Of a stretch of 64,000 bases of DNA, positions 1-8,022 are shown piece after piece. Numbering within the stretch: the first letter of the stretch is position 1; every line of letters begins with the position of its first letter. Source of the stretch: Bacillota bacterium (GTDB taxonomy: Bacteria; Bacillota; Clostridia; Christensenellales; SZUA-584); NCBI GenBank assembly GCA_023436115.1, contig JAEZKQ010000014.1, forward strand, positions 28,426 to 92,425, in the 5' to 3' direction. Position numbers and translations under genes: made by a program. Below the pieces are notes generated by a model, which worked only from the letters and a program-made list of their open reading frames with translations, did not search any database and was not told where the DNA came from.

Positions 1-815
1 ACCACGGTCTTGCTCTCATAATCAATGCAGTGCTCTTCCATAATCATATACGCCGTTTGACGGCTAAGTATGATCGAATCGGGGATGTTGTCTTGTGTGA
101 TCTCCGTCTGCGCGATAATTTGGTCGCTGCTGTCCATTTGCTTGAGAACTATCTTTTCATTGGTATTTAAGCCTTCTATTTTTAGCTCAACATTAATCGT
201 GTCGCTCGTTTTTTTACTGTCGACGATTTTCGTTGAGGTAGCAGACAGCTTCGTGCTGCCCGCTGCACCTTCAGACTGCAATTCATCAAACCAAAGGCCT
301 TGCCCCTGTGTCATGTAAACCTGCCCGTCCGGTGTCTGATAAACCGGGTTGGCATAAACGTGACAAGGGAAATGGATATCAAAAAGAATTGTGCCTGTTA
401 AACCGATCTCCTTGCCGGCGTCAGTGGTGCTATAGCTGCTATGAACATCCTGAAGGCCATTGGCAATTGTGGCCTTATAGCTTTCTTTTCCAAAGGGATT
501 CATTTCCGTTATGCTGAATAAGCGGTAGCCTTCAATACCGTCAAACGTATAGTCTGCACTACCGTATTCGTCTTCATGGCGCGTGGCGTATATACGTGTT
601 TCGGGAAAAACAATACTATTCGGATCGCCGTTCCAGCCCAAAGGCAGCTCGATTGTCTCCTCCGATAGATCCGTTTCCAGATAGTCAAGCGTCACAAAAA
701 CACCGCATAAAGTGTCTTCGCCCGCTTTCTTATCGTCTACAGCAAGCTGGCAGCCGCTCAGCAGTGTCAAAATCATTAAGGCGGCTAAAGCCGCGAACAA
801 TACTTTTTTACACAT
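1..815 (-). CDS. Exported lipoprotein, function unknown (3' end outside window)
   Basis: The frame is open from the ATG at 815 to the window edge (271 codons, no stop), so the C-terminus is missing. The N-terminus is a classical lipoprotein signal: MCKK, a hydrophobic stretch, then lipobox LLSGC with Cys at residue 22, so the mature protein should be lipid-anchored outside the membrane. The rest is a soluble, mixed alpha/beta-like sequence without a family I recognise. The ATG overlaps the stop of the upstream regulator gene by 8 bases, and a GGAGG site lies inside the end of that gene, so the two are translationally coupled. With the membrane-protein gene before them they form one three-gene unit. 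Substrate and role are unknown. Confidence 0.8.
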   Translation of the reverse strand, partial: MCKKVLFAALAALMILTLLSGCQLAVDDKKAGEDTLCGVFVTLDYLETDLSEETIELPLGWNGDPNSIVFPETRIYATRHEDEYGSADYTFDGIEGYRLFSITEMNPFGKESYKATIANGLQDVHSSYSTTDAGKEIGLTGTILFDIHFPCHVYANPVYQTPDGQVYMTQGQGLWFDELQSEGAAGSTKLSATSTKIVDSKKTSDTINVELKIEGLNTNEKIVLKQMDSSDQIIAQTEITQDNIPDSIILSRQTAYMIMEEHCIDYESKTV

Positions 816-1035
816 CGTCATCGTCCTCCAAATGACCGTCGAATTTGAGTATGTCTCCCACATCGCATTGCAGGTAGTAGCAGATCTTATTGACCGTGCC
901 AAAGCGCACGCCCTTGGCTTTGCCGCTGCGCAGTATGGACAGGTTCGCTTCCGTGATATTGACCAGCGCGCAAAGCTCCTTGGCCGTCATGCCTCTCACG
1001 CGCAGTATTTCATCAAGATGAATTCGAATTGCCAT
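808..1035 (-). CDS. YozG-like XRE-family transcriptional regulator
   Basis: A compact 75-residue protein that is almost entirely one helix-turn-helix domain (MAIRIHLDEIL...NLSILRSGKAKGVRF...), closely resembling the short YozG-type regulators. The acidic tail ends in LEDDDDV. The ATG at 1035 was chosen because GAGGA sits five bases upstream; an in-frame TTG at 1050 lacks a site. It lies 11 bases after the membrane-protein gene and overlaps the lipoprotein gene by 8 bases. In many Bacillota such regulators are paired with DUF2975-like membrane proteins, which is the arrangement here. It probably controls its own operon, but the ligand is unknown. Confidence 0.85.
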   Translation of the reverse strand: MAIRIHLDEILRVRGMTAKELCALVNITEANLSILRSGKAKGVRFGTVNKICYYLQCDVGDILKFDGHLEDDDDV

Positions 1036-1046
1036 AGCTGTCCTCT

Positions 1047-2018
1047 TCAAATAAACATTTGATTGTCCTGCGCGAGTTCGCGGCTCGCAGTAAAGAATCT
1101 TGAGAGCAAAAGCATCACAAACGCTAAGATGATGGCATCGAGCGGAAGCGTTGTGAGAAAATCAGCGGAAACCAGCGCATCCGCAAATATGACCTGAAGC
1201 AAATTAAGAGTGATGCAGCTCAGCAGCACCGTCACAACCATCTTCTTGGAAAACGCTGCGAGCTTTGCCGCTGTCGTGATTACATCTTCGCTATACCGAT
1301 CGATCATGAGCGCGCCGCACAGACGCATAGCGATGAGGAACAATACGATTTCCAAAGCATTAGGAAGGTTTGTGAGCGCAAAGCGGAGCAGCAAGAAAAA
1401 GTTTGTCATGCCCAGTGAAACGGAAGGGTCGGTATTGCTGCTTTGTATGGCGGCAAGCTGTGCTTTTAAGCTGATGATACCCACATAAAAAATGCTTAAT
1501 ATCAGCACAGCGGCCATGATGCCCAATAGCAGTCGCAGCATTTTCAGCAGCTTGTCTGTGGGGGCGCTGTCTGTCTTGCGAAGCAGCCGGAGAACAAGAT
1601 AACCGAGAAGTATGGAATAAAACACACCACCCAGAACAGCTTTTCCAAACCCTTCGGTATCAAAATGTATGGGGCTGCCAATCAGCGCGGGGTTGACCAT
1701 CATGTACATCATGTAAAACGCGAATCCGCTCAGCACCAGCAGCAGCGTGTCTTCGGCTTTGAACCTTTTCTTTTTCAGCGCAACCGCGGCGAAGACAACA
1801 GGAACAAGACAAAGGGCCGCATATAAAATAAAGGCAAAGACGTTGCCAATGGCACCGGAGAGCGACAGGCTGCGCAACCCCTGGCCGATTAGTGCAAATG
1901 GAAACTGTGCGATGATAAGATAGCCGTTAGCCCCGGATTCGGAGGGCAGACACAGCGCCAGAATGATACACAGCAGGGATTCACCGATCAGAAGCGTGGT
2001 CAGAACTTTCTTGTTCAT
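1047..2018 (-). CDS. DUF2975-like multi-pass membrane protein
   Basis: A 323-residue hydrophobic protein with about eight predicted membrane segments. The C-terminal part (RYSEDVITTAAKL..., ending SRELAQDNQMFI) has the look of the DUF2975 family, whose members commonly sit beside YozG-like regulators. The length is roughly twice a usual DUF2975 protein, and the N-terminal half is extra membrane segments. The ATG at 2018 follows GAGG by nine bases; the ATG 15 bases upstream overlaps that site and is less likely. It is first in the operon with the regulator and the lipoprotein. It may sense or transmit a membrane signal to the regulator (inference from pairing); no catalytic motif is visible. 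Confidence 0.7.
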   Translation of the reverse strand: MNKKVLTTLLIGESLLCIILALCLPSESGANGYLIIAQFPFALIGQGLRSLSLSGAIGNVFAFILYAALCLVPVVFAAVALKKKRFKAEDTLLLVLSGFAFYMMYMMVNPALIGSPIHFDTEGFGKAVLGGVFYSILLGYLVLRLLRKTDSAPTDKLLKMLRLLLGIMAAVLILSIFYVGIISLKAQLAAIQSSNTDPSVSLGMTNFFLLLRFALTNLPNALEIVLFLIAMRLCGALMIDRYSEDVITTAAKLAAFSKKMVVTVLLSCITLNLLQVIFADALVSADFLTTLPLDAIILAFVMLLLSRFFTASRELAQDNQMFI

Positions 2019-2128
2019 AGTCAAAAACCTCATAAAATTATTGCCAGACGATAATTACAATGCTATATTATCAGCATGATTATTGTTTGTCAATAATTAT
2101 TAAAAAATATGGAAATAACTTGGCGGTA

Positions 2129-2160
2129 AAATAAAACCGCTCTTCTGTAAGGAAAAGCGG
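2129..2160 (-). terminator. Intrinsic terminator after the PadR/HAAS operon
   Basis: On the minus strand a CCGCT...AGCGG hairpin (2137-2141 with 2156-2160) is followed by TTTTATTTT. It lies just downstream of the stop at 2183. Confidence 0.7.
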
Positions 2161-2182
2161 CAAGCATAATGGATTTCTTTGT

Positions 2183-2821
2183 TTATGCCACGTCGTAACG
2201 GCCGCCCGTTAGCTGGCGGTGGTAAAGATAGATGTTGACAGGCCAGTTGGATATGCCGATAACAGGCCATACAAACCATATCACACTGTCATTGGTGAAC
2301 ATATTCACAGCAAAAAGTATAACTGACAGCGACAGCCAGCCGATGAGAGCTGTTCTCATGAGCTTTCGAAAGGGCATTTCAAGAACACTGATTTTACCGG
2401 GCTCTTTACGGTACTGCATATAAGCGATCGCAGGCCAAATGCAGATACCGATCAAAAGAGCCAAAAGGGAATAGAGAAACTCTTTGTACAAACCGGATGT
2501 ACCTGAGACGACGTAGAAGACAAGCCAACCAAGCAAGAACTCGGCAAGTATGATAATTGTGCTCAAAATGGCATTGTTCTTGTTGAGTTTGTTCACATAA
2601 ACGTTCTTTATATTGCCCGCGACTTCATCGAGCAGCGGTGAGACATCGCCCAGCGAGTCAATGGCTGCACGTGCGGCCTCGTCGTAGTTGTATCCTTTCG
2701 ATTGGTATTCTTCTGTTTTAATGTGCAGTGTATCGCGCAGCTCTTCCAGCTGCTCGTTGACAGCCTGAGTGCCGGGATATTGCCGTTTCAGGCCCGATAA
2801 ATAATCACTGATCACACTCAT
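2183..2821 (-). CDS. Permease-prefix (HAAS/DUF1700-like) membrane protein
   Basis: A 212-residue protein. The first ~70 residues are a soluble helical domain (SDYLSGLKRQYPG..., NYDEAARAAIDSLGDVSPLLDEV) typical of permease-prefix/HAAS domains. About four transmembrane helices follow, with signature stretches such as WPAIAYMQYRK and WPVIGISNWPVNIYLY. Its start overlaps the PadR gene stop as ATGA. PadR plus HAAS membrane protein is a very common two-gene unit in Bacillota; the membrane partner is thought to be the regulated output or a co-sensor, but its biochemical role is unknown. The family assignment is firm; the function is not. Confidence 0.85.
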   Translation of the reverse strand: MSVISDYLSGLKRQYPGTQAVNEQLEELRDTLHIKTEEYQSKGYNYDEAARAAIDSLGDVSPLLDEVAGNIKNVYVNKLNKNNAILSTIIILAEFLLGWLVFYVVSGTSGLYKEFLYSLLALLIGICIWPAIAYMQYRKEPGKISVLEMPFRKLMRTALIGWLSLSVILFAVNMFTNDSVIWFVWPVIGISNWPVNIYLYHRQLTGGRYDVA

Positions 2822-3159
2822 GATTCAACCTCCAATAGCTTATCGATAATTCGTTTTGCGAATTGCCAGTTGCTGAAATTCTGCTTGAATGCCCTCTGAC
2901 CTGCCGCCGTGATGCGGTAATATTTGCGGCGCGCCCCTTGTGATTCATCGCCCCAGTAGGCCTCAATAAGCTTTTGCGCTTCCAGCCGTCGTATGGTACT
3001 GTACATCGACGGCTCTTTGAGTTCATACTCGCCGCCGCTTTTTTCGCGTACGGTTTTGCAGATATCGTAACCATAGCGGTCACCTGTGCGGAGCAGTCCT
3101 AATATGATGGTATCAATATGGCCGCGTATCAGATCGCTGTTTAAGTCCAAAACGCTCAC
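2818..3159 (-). CDS. PadR-family transcriptional regulator
   Basis: A 113-residue winged-helix repressor of the PadR type: N-terminal HTH with GDRYGYDICKTV, a wing with YSTIRRLEAQKLIEAYWG and ARRKYYRITAAGQ, then a short C-terminal dimerisation helix. The full family length is present. It is the promoter-proximal gene of a two-gene operon with the HAAS protein (4-base overlap), and a consensus promoter lies 12 bases upstream of its ATG. PadR proteins usually repress their own operon and release on binding a small molecule; the inducer cannot be told from sequence. Confidence 0.92.
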   Translation of the reverse strand: MSVLDLNSDLIRGHIDTIILGLLRTGDRYGYDICKTVREKSGGEYELKEPSMYSTIRRLEAQKLIEAYWGDESQGARRKYYRITAAGQRAFKQNFSNWQFAKRIIDKLLEVES

Positions 3160-3170
3160 CTCCTAATAGC

Positions 3171-3199
3171 AATGTAACACAAACTACTATGCGTGTCAA
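3171..3199 (-). promoter_or_regulatory. Sigma-A promoter of padR operon
   Basis: Reading on the minus strand: TTGACA (3199-3194), a 17-base spacer, TACATT (3176-3171), then AGGAGGTGAGCG before the start codon. AATGT-containing repeats around the box are possible PadR half-sites. Confidence 0.75.
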
Positions 3200-3295
3200 G
3201 GTAATGTGAACAAGATAGTTATATCTGTTGCATGTCTCGTTTTGTGGTACAATAAAAACATGATGAAAAAAAGATACGTGATTAAAAAAGAGAAA

Positions 3296-3976
3296 ATGAT
3301 ACGTATGGTGCTTGCTTTGATAGTGTTGTCTTTGGCTCTAACGGGTTGCGCCGGCTACAATGGCGCAGAAGAGGTTACGCCAACGATGATAATAAACACG
3401 CCGGAGCCAACGACGGCGCAGGAGGTCTCGTTTACCATATCGGGATCGCAGATTATGAAGAAAACCAATGAACAGCAAGAGGTTATCTACGACGCGGCAT
3501 CTCATTACAACGATCAATGGACGGTATGGACGGGAAACCTGACCGTGGATGGCGGCTGCCTCTATTTTACCGAAGGGGCAGTATTCTCAGACGGGGTCTC
3601 CTGCATTTGTGAAACGGAAGATAAAGGATCGGCTTATGCTGTGGTGCGTACCGATCTGTCGGGGGCAGACCGCACGGTGCTTGTTTTCAAAGATACGCCC
3701 AGCGGGTATTGGGATATTGCGCTGCTGGGTGAGCGCCTGTTCTATGTGGATGGAGCTGATGAAATTGTCTCTGTGGGCTATGTGGGCAAAGACGGCCATA
3801 AGGGCGATGTTTTAGATTTCTCGTCTGTTGTGGGAGAGGATGCTGTATGCACCAACGCACTGCTTGATACCCAAGACAGTTTGCTTGTGATAACGGCTGA
3901 TTTTTTAATGACCGACGGCACAATGCAGGCGCATACGCTGCTTGTGGATGGTGACTTGACGGTAACAAAACAATAA
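3296..3976 (+). CDS. Lipoprotein, function unknown
   Basis: An exported lipoprotein of 226 residues from the ATG at 3296 (MIRMVLALIVLSLALTGC; the lipobox Cys is residue 18). In-frame ATGs at 3260 and 3263 would add a basic 11-12-residue extension and cannot be excluded. A TACAAT box lies at 3248-3253. After a Thr/Pro-rich linker (PTMIINTPEPTTAQE) comes a beta-rich domain with repeated YFxxG/LxVDG-like strands (LTVDGGCLYFTEG, LGERLFYVDG), which resembles a small beta-propeller or DUF5050-like fold. No catalytic residues are recognised. It is a single-gene unit facing the ferritin-like gene, with which it shares a terminator. Confidence 0.75.
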   Translation: MIRMVLALIVLSLALTGCAGYNGAEEVTPTMIINTPEPTTAQEVSFTISGSQIMKKTNEQQEVIYDAASHYNDQWTVWTGNLTVDGGCLYFTEGAVFSDGVSCICETEDKGSAYAVVRTDLSGADRTVLVFKDTPSGYWDIALLGERLFYVDGADEIVSVGYVGKDGHKGDVLDFSSVVGEDAVCTNALLDTQDSLLVITADFLMTDGTMQAHTLLVDGDLTVTKQ

Positions 3977-4033
3977 CAAGACATTCACAAAGTGGTAGGT
4001 TTCTTAATAGCTTTCATTCAGCGGATAAAAAGA

Positions 4034-4058
4034 GGCTGCGGTTATATCGCAGCCTTTT
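4034..4058. terminator. Bidirectional terminator
   Basis: A perfect 7-bp hairpin GGCTGCG (4034-4040) / CGCAGCC (4048-4054), with TTTT on the plus side and AAAAAG on the other, sits between two convergent genes. Confidence 0.75.
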
Positions 4059-4360
4059 CAGCTTAATTCGTCTATTTCTTCCTCAACTTCTTTGGCACCT
4101 TCGTTATAAAAATCTTCTTCGTCAGGAGCCAGTTCTTTAAGCAGGCGCAGGAATTCTCCGGCGTGAATAAGCTCTTCGTTCGCAATGTCTTCCAGCACCG
4201 CAATGGCTAGCTTGTTATCAATTGACTCGGCCAACTGAATATAAAGCTGGACAGCTTCATATTCAGCCGCAATCATAAAACGGATAGCGCGGATAAGCTC
4301 GGCATCTGTCAGCTTGCGGTCGTTCTTTAACCCCGAAAAAGCTTGTGAAAATTCAGGCAT
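4058..4360 (-). CDS. Two-helix ferritin-like (encapsulated-ferritin-type) protein
   Basis: A 100-residue helical protein starting at the ATG at 4360, which has AGGAGG six bases upstream. One ExxH-type ferritin half-site is visible: Glu33 or Glu35 in MIAAEYEAVQLY, then Glu62/Glu63 and His66 in IANEELIHAGEF. Spacing and length match the small half-ferritins that dimerise to build a di-iron ferroxidase centre, including EncFtn and ferritin domains fused to archaeal encapsulins. The tail is very acidic (EVEEEIDELS). The likely role is iron oxidation/storage or peroxide defence. It lies alone, and no Family 1 encapsulin gene is in the window. Confidence 0.8.
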   Translation of the reverse strand: MPEFSQAFSGLKNDRKLTDAELIRAIRFMIAAEYEAVQLYIQLAESIDNKLAIAVLEDIANEELIHAGEFLRLLKELAPDEEDFYNEGAKEVEEEIDELS

Positions 4361-4675
4361 TGTCTTCCTCCTTGTGTTGTTAATAATAAGATGTTGCACC
4401 GTTAGTTCAAGTAATATTCACCCGTTTTGCCCAGACAGTGGTATTTTGTGCACTCTGGAGTGCCGCAAGCGCGTTTTCTTGTCCGAGATAAACGCGAATA
4501 TGGCCGCCGAGTATAACCTTTAGAGCATGTTAAGCGACATACATTTAGAAAGCACGAGTTTTGTGAAAGCCCCGGCTGTGTAGTATAATCAGGAAAACGC
4601 GCAATCACGTGCACGGATTGCGAGGAATTTTCGAATGCGGATTGGTACAATTGTGCATGAAAGGAAGGCAGAACG
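4361..4675. other. Intergenic region, 315 bp
   Basis: It lies between the divergent ferritin-like and AraC genes. It holds the AraC promoter (4561-4589). A minus-strand reading at about 4402-4480 ends in a Cys-containing stretch (RKRACGTPECTKYHC) but has no start or ribosome site, so I do not call a gene. Confidence 0.5.
4561..4589 (+). promoter_or_regulatory. Sigma-A promoter of the AraC-type gene
   Basis: TTGTGA (4561-4566), 17 bases, then TATAAT (4584-4589). The predicted start site is about 80 bases before the ATG. Confidence 0.75.
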
Positions 4676-5530
4676 ATGGATTGGCTGGAGAGGCTCAATG
4701 AAGCAGTCGGCTATATCGAGGATCATCTGGAGGGCGAAATCGACTATCCCCATGTGGCGCAGCTCGCGTGCTGTTCGTTGTTCCACTTCACGCGCATGTT
4801 CTCGTATATCGCGGGGGTGCCATTGTCTGAATACGTTCGGCGCAGGCGCATGACATGCGCGGCGCTCAAGATTCAGCAAGGGCAGGCCAAGGTGATCGAC
4901 CTTGCGCTCTCTTACGGTTACGATTCGCCGACGGCGTTCTCTCGTGCGTTTGCGTCGGTGCATGGCGTGACGCCATCTGCCGCACGGAAAAAGGGCACGG
5001 TCCTTAAAGCGTATCCGAGACTGCACTTCCTTATCACAATCAAAGGAGATACGGAAATGAACTACAAAATTGTGCACAAAGAGGCGTTTCGCGTTGTGGG
5101 CGTGATGAGGCATTATGACTTGAGTGTGGAGGAAAGCTTCGCTCAGGTTCCACAGTTTTGGGCACAGACGGCGCAAAACGGAAATATGCAAAAATTAATC
5201 GGACTATGCGATCAAGAGCCGGGAATCATGGGTGTGTGCACATGTATGAACGGACGAGATTTTGATTATTACATCGCGTGCGCCACGGATAAACGTGTGC
5301 CCGAAGGTATGGTGGACTATACTGTGCCCGCATGTGACTGGGCGATATTCGAATGTATCGGGGCGATGCCTGAAGCGATTCAGCAGCTGCAAAAGCGTAT
5401 CGTAAGTGAATGGCTGCCAACTTCCGGCTATGAGTATGCCGATGCGCCGGATATCGAGGTGTATTCCCAAGGCGACATGAGCTCACCCGATTACAGGTCG
5501 GAAGTCTGGCTGCCCGTGGCTAAAAAATAA
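4676..5530 (+). CDS. AraC-family regulator with GyrI-like effector domain
   Basis: A 284-residue regulator. Residues 1-105 hold two helix-turn-helix units of the AraC/XylS type at the N-terminus (VAQLACCSLFHFTRMFSYIAG and ...YGYDSPTAFSRAFASVHGVTPS). Residues ~125-284 are a GyrI-like/SOUL-type small-molecule domain (EAFRVVGVMRHYD..., CDWAIFECIGAMPEAIQQLQKRIVSEWLPTSGYE, ending EVWLPV). This DNA-binding-first order is that of Rob and multidrug-sensing activators such as BltR-type proteins. It is monocistronic with its own promoter and a strong shared terminator. It probably activates stress or efflux genes upon binding hydrophobic cations (inference). Confidence 0.9.
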   Translation: MDWLERLNEAVGYIEDHLEGEIDYPHVAQLACCSLFHFTRMFSYIAGVPLSEYVRRRRMTCAALKIQQGQAKVIDLALSYGYDSPTAFSRAFASVHGVTPSAARKKGTVLKAYPRLHFLITIKGDTEMNYKIVHKEAFRVVGVMRHYDLSVEESFAQVPQFWAQTAQNGNMQKLIGLCDQEPGIMGVCTCMNGRDFDYYIACATDKRVPEGMVDYTVPACDWAIFECIGAMPEAIQQLQKRIVSEWLPTSGYEYADAPDIEVYSQGDMSSPDYRSEVWLPVAKK

Positions 5531-5541
5531 TCGAGAAATAA

Positions 5542-5577
5542 AAAACAGAGCCGCAGCTCTTACCACGGCTCTGTTTT
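5542..5577. terminator. Bidirectional terminator
   Basis: An 11-bp stem, AAAACAGAGCC (5542-5552) with GGCTCTGTTTT (5567-5577), gives U-tracts in both directions. It serves the convergent AraC and DUF4064-like genes. Confidence 0.85.
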
Positions 5578-5595
5578 CATTTTTGAGTTTTTTAA

Positions 5596-5985
5596 TTAGG
5601 CAGCCACAGCGGGAGCACTCTTTTCGGGGATGAATGCAAACACAGCAGCCAGAACAAAAAGAATTGTAGCAATAAAACCAAGAGCTGTGAAGAGGGAAGC
5701 AATGGCAGCAACAACAAGAAGAATTCCCGCCAGAACATTCTTCTTTTTTGCCAGAGCGCCGCCAACGATCCCAAGAATGCCGCCGATGATGCTCAGAATC
5801 CCAGCAACGTACAGCCAAGTGGTCGTAGCACCGACTGCAGCATTATATACCTCATCAAAAGCGTCAAATCCTTCAAGCGTATCGACAGCAGTATTAACGA
5901 GTGCGCCACTTGCAATGAACATAATCGCGAAAATGATAGCAAGAACACCGCCGATGATACCTAACACTAAACTAGCTGTTTTCAT
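5596..5985 (-). CDS. DUF4064-like small membrane protein
   Basis: A 129-residue protein with about four hydrophobic helices. It opens MKTASLVLGIIGGVLAIIFAIMF, has an exposed loop (~residues 30-55) with Asp/Thr residues, then KKKNVLAGILLVV and ends with a helix and IPEKSAPAVAA. The opening motif and Gly-rich helices fit DUF4064. The start at 5985 has GGAGG eight bases upstream. A longer paralogue with the same beginning and end (MRTASMALGIVGG..., FVPDKSAQP) is encoded at 50253-50867. Function unknown; proteins of this type may respond to envelope stress. Confidence 0.75.
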   Translation of the reverse strand: MKTASLVLGIIGGVLAIIFAIMFIASGALVNTAVDTLEGFDAFDEVYNAAVGATTTWLYVAGILSIIGGILGIVGGALAKKKNVLAGILLVVAAIASLFTALGFIATILFVLAAVFAFIPEKSAPAVAA

Positions 5986-6134
5986 AAAAACCTCCAAAAA
6001 AATAGATATTATGTAATAATACATACCACATATTACAGTGAATGAGACTAAATATCAATCCCGGATTCATTAAAAAAGATTAAAAAAACAATTTGTAAGT
6101 GTTACATTATATAACAATAACACACGTGATTTTA

Positions 6135-6163
6135 TTGACCATGCCACCATGATGCAATATAAT
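6135..6163 (+). promoter_or_regulatory. Sigma-A promoter of the MCP-like gene
   Basis: TTGACC (6135-6140), 17 bases, TATAAT (6158-6163). It lies about 75 bases upstream of the proposed start. Confidence 0.8.
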
Positions 6164-6239
6164 AGAAATGCAATTTATACTTACCAATTGAATAATGGGC
6201 TTTGGGTACTTCATTTCAGCTGAAAAGAGGATGGCTTTT

Positions 6240-7247
6240 ATGACTGAGCAGGTTGCAATGCAGGTAGACATGTCGTTATTGCTGCAGGAGCTTATGGCGT
6301 CATATGATAAAATGCTGGGAATTGTGAAAAGCATTCAGGACATTACCCTTCAGACGGAATTGCTGTCGCTGAATTCGGCTGTGGAGGCGGCAAGGGCGGG
6401 CGATGCAGGCAAGGGGTTTAATGTGGTGGCCAAAGAGATTAAAAAACTTGCGGAAAACAGCGCGCGGTCTAACAACGAAAGCGCAGATGTGATCAGGTCC
6501 ATACAGGCAAAGGTCAATGAAGTCATCGCGGTGCGCACGGCGGATATCGCTTATGATGTGATGGACAAGATTGATCGCAATCTTTTTGAACGCAGCTGCG
6601 ACGTGCAGGCTTGGGCCACATTTGAGAAAATCATTGAGTTCGCGGAATCACCCAGCGAGGATCAAAAATCCGGCGTTACGTCGTTGCTAAAGAATCTTGT
6701 CCAGATCAATGAGGTTTACTACGATGCCTATATCACCGATATGAACGGTAAGCTCATAGCAGCAGGCGTGAATCAGGATATGGTGGGTAAGGACATGTCC
6801 ATGAAGATGTGGTACAACGATTCCATACACACGCAAAAGCCTGTTGTGGCGGATATGCATCAGTCTGATACCGTCAAGGGCTATACGGTGGGATACAACA
6901 GCCCCATAAGAGACCGCGGCGGGCGTATGTGCGGTATACTGTCCACACGGTTTAACTGGGCTTATATATACGATATTATCGATCAAGCCAAGGTGAGCGC
7001 CAAGGGCGACATCTATGTGATCAATAAAGACGGTCTTGTGATCGGTTCGCGGAAACGTGATGATATACTCAAGAAAAGTTTAAGCGATATCCCGGCTGTC
7101 AGAAAAGCGATGGCTGGAGAGATGTATGGCTACGTACTGGAGAAAGACCGCTTTGGTTCTTTGCGCATTATCGGCTATGCACATACGCACGGCTATAATA
7201 CTTATCAAGGAAAAGACTGGTCAGTCGTCGTCGTGGAAAATTTGTAA
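6240..7247 (+). CDS. Soluble MCP-signalling/Cache-domain protein
   Basis: A 335-residue cytoplasmic protein with no signal peptide or membrane segment. Residues ~15-95 carry a shortened methyl-accepting chemotaxis signalling hairpin, with the tip around [20 protein letters not shown] and [13 protein letters not shown] that contacts CheA/CheW in receptors. Residues ~100-335 are a Cache/PAS-like sensor domain ([19 protein letters not shown]..., [42 protein letters not shown]). Signalling part first and sensor second is the reverse of a standard receptor, and the hairpin is much too short for the usual methylation helices. The start at 6240 has AGAGG nine bases upstream; the ATG at 6231 abuts that site. 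It may report a cytoplasmic ligand to the chemotaxis array. Confidence 0.8.
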   Translation: MTEQVAMQVDMSLLLQELMASYDKMLGIVKSIQDITLQTELLSLNSAVEAARAGDAGKGFNVVAKEIKKLAENSARSNNESADVIRSIQAKVNEVIAVRTADIAYDVMDKIDRNLFERSCDVQAWATFEKIIEFAESPSEDQKSGVTSLLKNLVQINEVYYDAYITDMNGKLIAAGVNQDMVGKDMSMKMWYNDSIHTQKPVVADMHQSDTVKGYTVGYNSPIRDRGGRMCGILSTRFNWAYIYDIIDQAKVSAKGDIYVINKDGLVIGSRKRDDILKKSLSDIPAVRKAMAGEMYGYVLEKDRFGSLRIIGYAHTHGYNTYQGKDWSVVVVENL

Positions 7248-7261
7248 AGCTGGTAATTAAT

Positions 7262-7292
7262 AAAGCGTCGCGCTTTAAGCGGACGCTTTTTT
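7262..7292 (+). terminator. Intrinsic terminator of the MCP-like gene
   Basis: AAAGCGTC (7262-7269) pairs with GACGCTTT (7282-7289), followed by a T-run. Confidence 0.8.
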
Positions 7293-7450
7293 ATATATAT
7301 CCCAATACCCCTACTATAACGGTATTTTATCATATACCGCGCAAAAAGTCAAATTATAACAAACACGCAACTGTCCTTGTCTGAAAAACGTGAGCATATC
7401 AGATTGCTATTATGCGTATTGCAGAGCCCTAATCAAACCCGAAGGACATA

Positions 7451-7481
7451 AAAAAGACCTGCGTTTACTAAAAAGCAGGAC
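7451..7481 (-). terminator. Intrinsic terminator of the WHPxWL-repeat gene
   Basis: On the minus strand CCTGC...GCAGG (7475-7479 with 7458-7462) is followed by TTTTTTAT, just past the stop at 7507. Confidence 0.65.
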
Positions 7482-7506
7482 TTTAATTATTGATTCGCTA
7501 TTTAAA

Positions 7507-7875
7507 TCAGCAGCATTTGTCCGAATTGCTGTCCTTGTCTTGTTCAGGCGTCTTTTTAACAAACATGCCCACGATGATACCGGTGATGGGAACGGCAAAG
7601 AAGATAAGCCAGCCCGGATGCCAGAGCCTTAAGAAAAAGCCCATGTACAGGTAAACGACGGTGCAAAGGAACGAGACGATACCCGTGATGGTACCAGTGA
7701 CATCTTTCTTTTTGCATATGATATCTGCAATAGTGGAAACACATGGGACAACCAGAAACACAAGCCATGTGGGGTGCCAGACATGGGTGGTAAAGCCGAT
7801 AAATAGGAACGTGAACGTGGCAAACAGCGCAATCAAACCGGTGATCGAACCGGCAATGGTATTCTTCTTATCCAT
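7507..7875 (-). CDS. Small membrane protein with two tandem WHPxWL repeats
   Basis: A 122-residue membrane protein made of two copies of a ~50-residue unit, each with two hydrophobic helices: ITGLIALFATFTFLFIGF..VWHPTWLVFLVVP..IICKKK and ITGIVSFLCTVVYLYMGF..LWHPGWLIFFAVP..MFVKKT. The conserved W-H-P-x-W-L between the helices suggests a shared structural turn at the membrane surface. The tail is charged and ends DKCC. The start at 7875 follows GGAGG by 11 bases; a TTG 18 bases upstream overlaps that site. Similar WHPxWL stretches occur in small membrane proteins of Bacillota without known function. Single-gene unit. Confidence 0.75.
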   Translation of the reverse strand: MDKKNTIAGSITGLIALFATFTFLFIGFTTHVWHPTWLVFLVVPCVSTIADIICKKKDVTGTITGIVSFLCTVVYLYMGFFLRLWHPGWLIFFAVPITGIIVGMFVKKTPEQDKDSNSDKCC

Positions 7876-8022
7876 AAATATAATACCCTCCAAATGATAA
7901 AATCATTATTATTATATTGTTTTCGACAAGTAAAAGCAATCCTTGGAAATTGCTGCACAAAGAAGATGTATGAGTCATAGAACGGTGCTTGCCTATTAAA
8001 GAGAGGATCTTGCGCCATAGCA

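Noticed and set aside
4402..4698. Minus-strand frame ending in a Cys-containing stretch
   Set aside because: It overlaps the AraC promoter and start, has no ribosome site or plausible start near the Cys-rich end, and the upstream part is unlike a folded protein.
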